A DNA stretch of 64,000 bases, taken from Costus lasius. Lineage: Eukaryota; Streptophyta; Magnoliopsida; Zingiberales; Costaceae. Under the pieces are notes generated by a model that worked only from the letters and a program-made list of their open reading frames with translations, searched no databases and was not told the DNA's origin. The stretch covers positions 66,262,018 through 66,326,017 of the forward strand of contig CM050453.2 of the NCBI GenBank assembly GCA_027563935.2. Direction: 5' to 3'. Shown piece by piece: positions 63,685-64,000 of this stretch (position 1 is its first letter; every line of letters begins with the position of its first letter). Position numbers and translations under genes: made by a program.

Positions 63685-64000
63685 TGTTGGGGTATGCCCT
63701 TAAGCCTAATGTTTGAGGCCTTGGGAATGTATCAGTATCATGTAATAAACTCTTATGTTTATAAAGGCATGGTTGTTATTCAGGTTGTTACCTTGTCTGC
63801 TGTAATAAGTGTACTTCTGAATAATGTCTCAAAGCTGTTCAGCTAGGCTGACATGCAGTAAAGTCCTTAGTCGAGATATCTTGGTGAACATGAGACAGCC
63901 TTGATATGATTGAGACTAATATGTGTTCTAATCTTATAGGATGCTTCGAGCATGGAATAAGATGTAGACTCATGGGTACATTGGATGTACTGGACAGACC
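63685..64000 (+). repeat. P2: start of another copia LTR, cut by the window end
   Basis: TGTTGGGGTATGCCC begins within P0 RT. The sequence matches the solo LTR at 33602-38133 better than the P0 5' LTR (AAGCCTAAT, GCTAGGCTGACATGC). The predicted target duplication is GCTTA (63680-63684); the other copy is outside. Whether this is a whole element or a solo LTR cannot be told. Confidence 0.85.

Noticed and set aside
63685..64000. P0's own 3' LTR reached by a deletion
   Set aside because: It differs clearly from the P0 5' LTR and fits another subfamily; RNase H end and purine tract are missing before it.

Overview
The window is a piece of plant nuclear heterochromatin built from LTR retrotransposons inserted into one another. 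I found no host gene, rRNA, tRNA gene or CRISPR array. The plant origin follows from the families: a chromodomain Ty3/gypsy element of Tekay (Del) type, an Athila/Tat-type Ty3/gypsy remnant with the Asp-tRNA-like primer site of that group, and many copies of one Ty1/copia family primed by initiator Met-tRNA. Element names below (P0, P1, P2 on the plus strand; M1, M2, M3 on the minus strand) are local labels.

Left part (1-14408). Positions 1-8247 are a minus-strand Tekay-type element with 3.3-kb LTRs. Its 3' LTR is cut by the window start, and the visible 447 bp are identical to the matching part of the 5' LTR. It lies in a copia-like LTR fragment (8248-8727), which itself interrupts the reverse transcriptase of a decayed Athila-like element (8728 to about 13150, minus strand). 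A degenerate LTR-like stretch with a mutated primer site follows (about 13159-13607), then about 800 bp I cannot assign.

Right part (14409-64000). One old plus-strand copia element, P0, starts at 14409 and runs almost to the window end. M1 (17540-40245, TSD GCAGC) sits in its leader. M2 (40814-60620, TSD CTTGC) sits in its gag. P2 starts at 63685 inside its reverse transcriptase. M1 is split by the complete element P1 (20909-29976, TSD ATCTG) and by a solo copia LTR (33602-38133, TSD GGTGT). That solo LTR is in turn split by a solo Tekay-type LTR (34285-37131, TSD GATCT). M2 is split by the complete element M3 (43503-52600, TSD AGGAA) and by a solo LTR of an unidentified family (54822-56432, TSD CTTGC). 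Removing each insert and one TSD copy rejoins the host in frame, so the order of events is clear and reaches four levels.

All copia copies share one plan: 1.67-1.70-kb LTR, iMet primer site, leader of about 1.8 kb, a single gag-protease-integrase-RT-RNase H frame of about 1293-1295 codons, and a purine tract. None is intact as it stands. M1 was open until P1 entered it. M3 has one in-frame stop, M2 one late stop plus two inserts, P1 a frameshift and two stops, and P0 many defects. The least expected signals are in the non-coding parts of this family: paired, covarying leader hairpins, a possible leader intron ending just before gag, and a conserved U5 hairpin touching the primer site.
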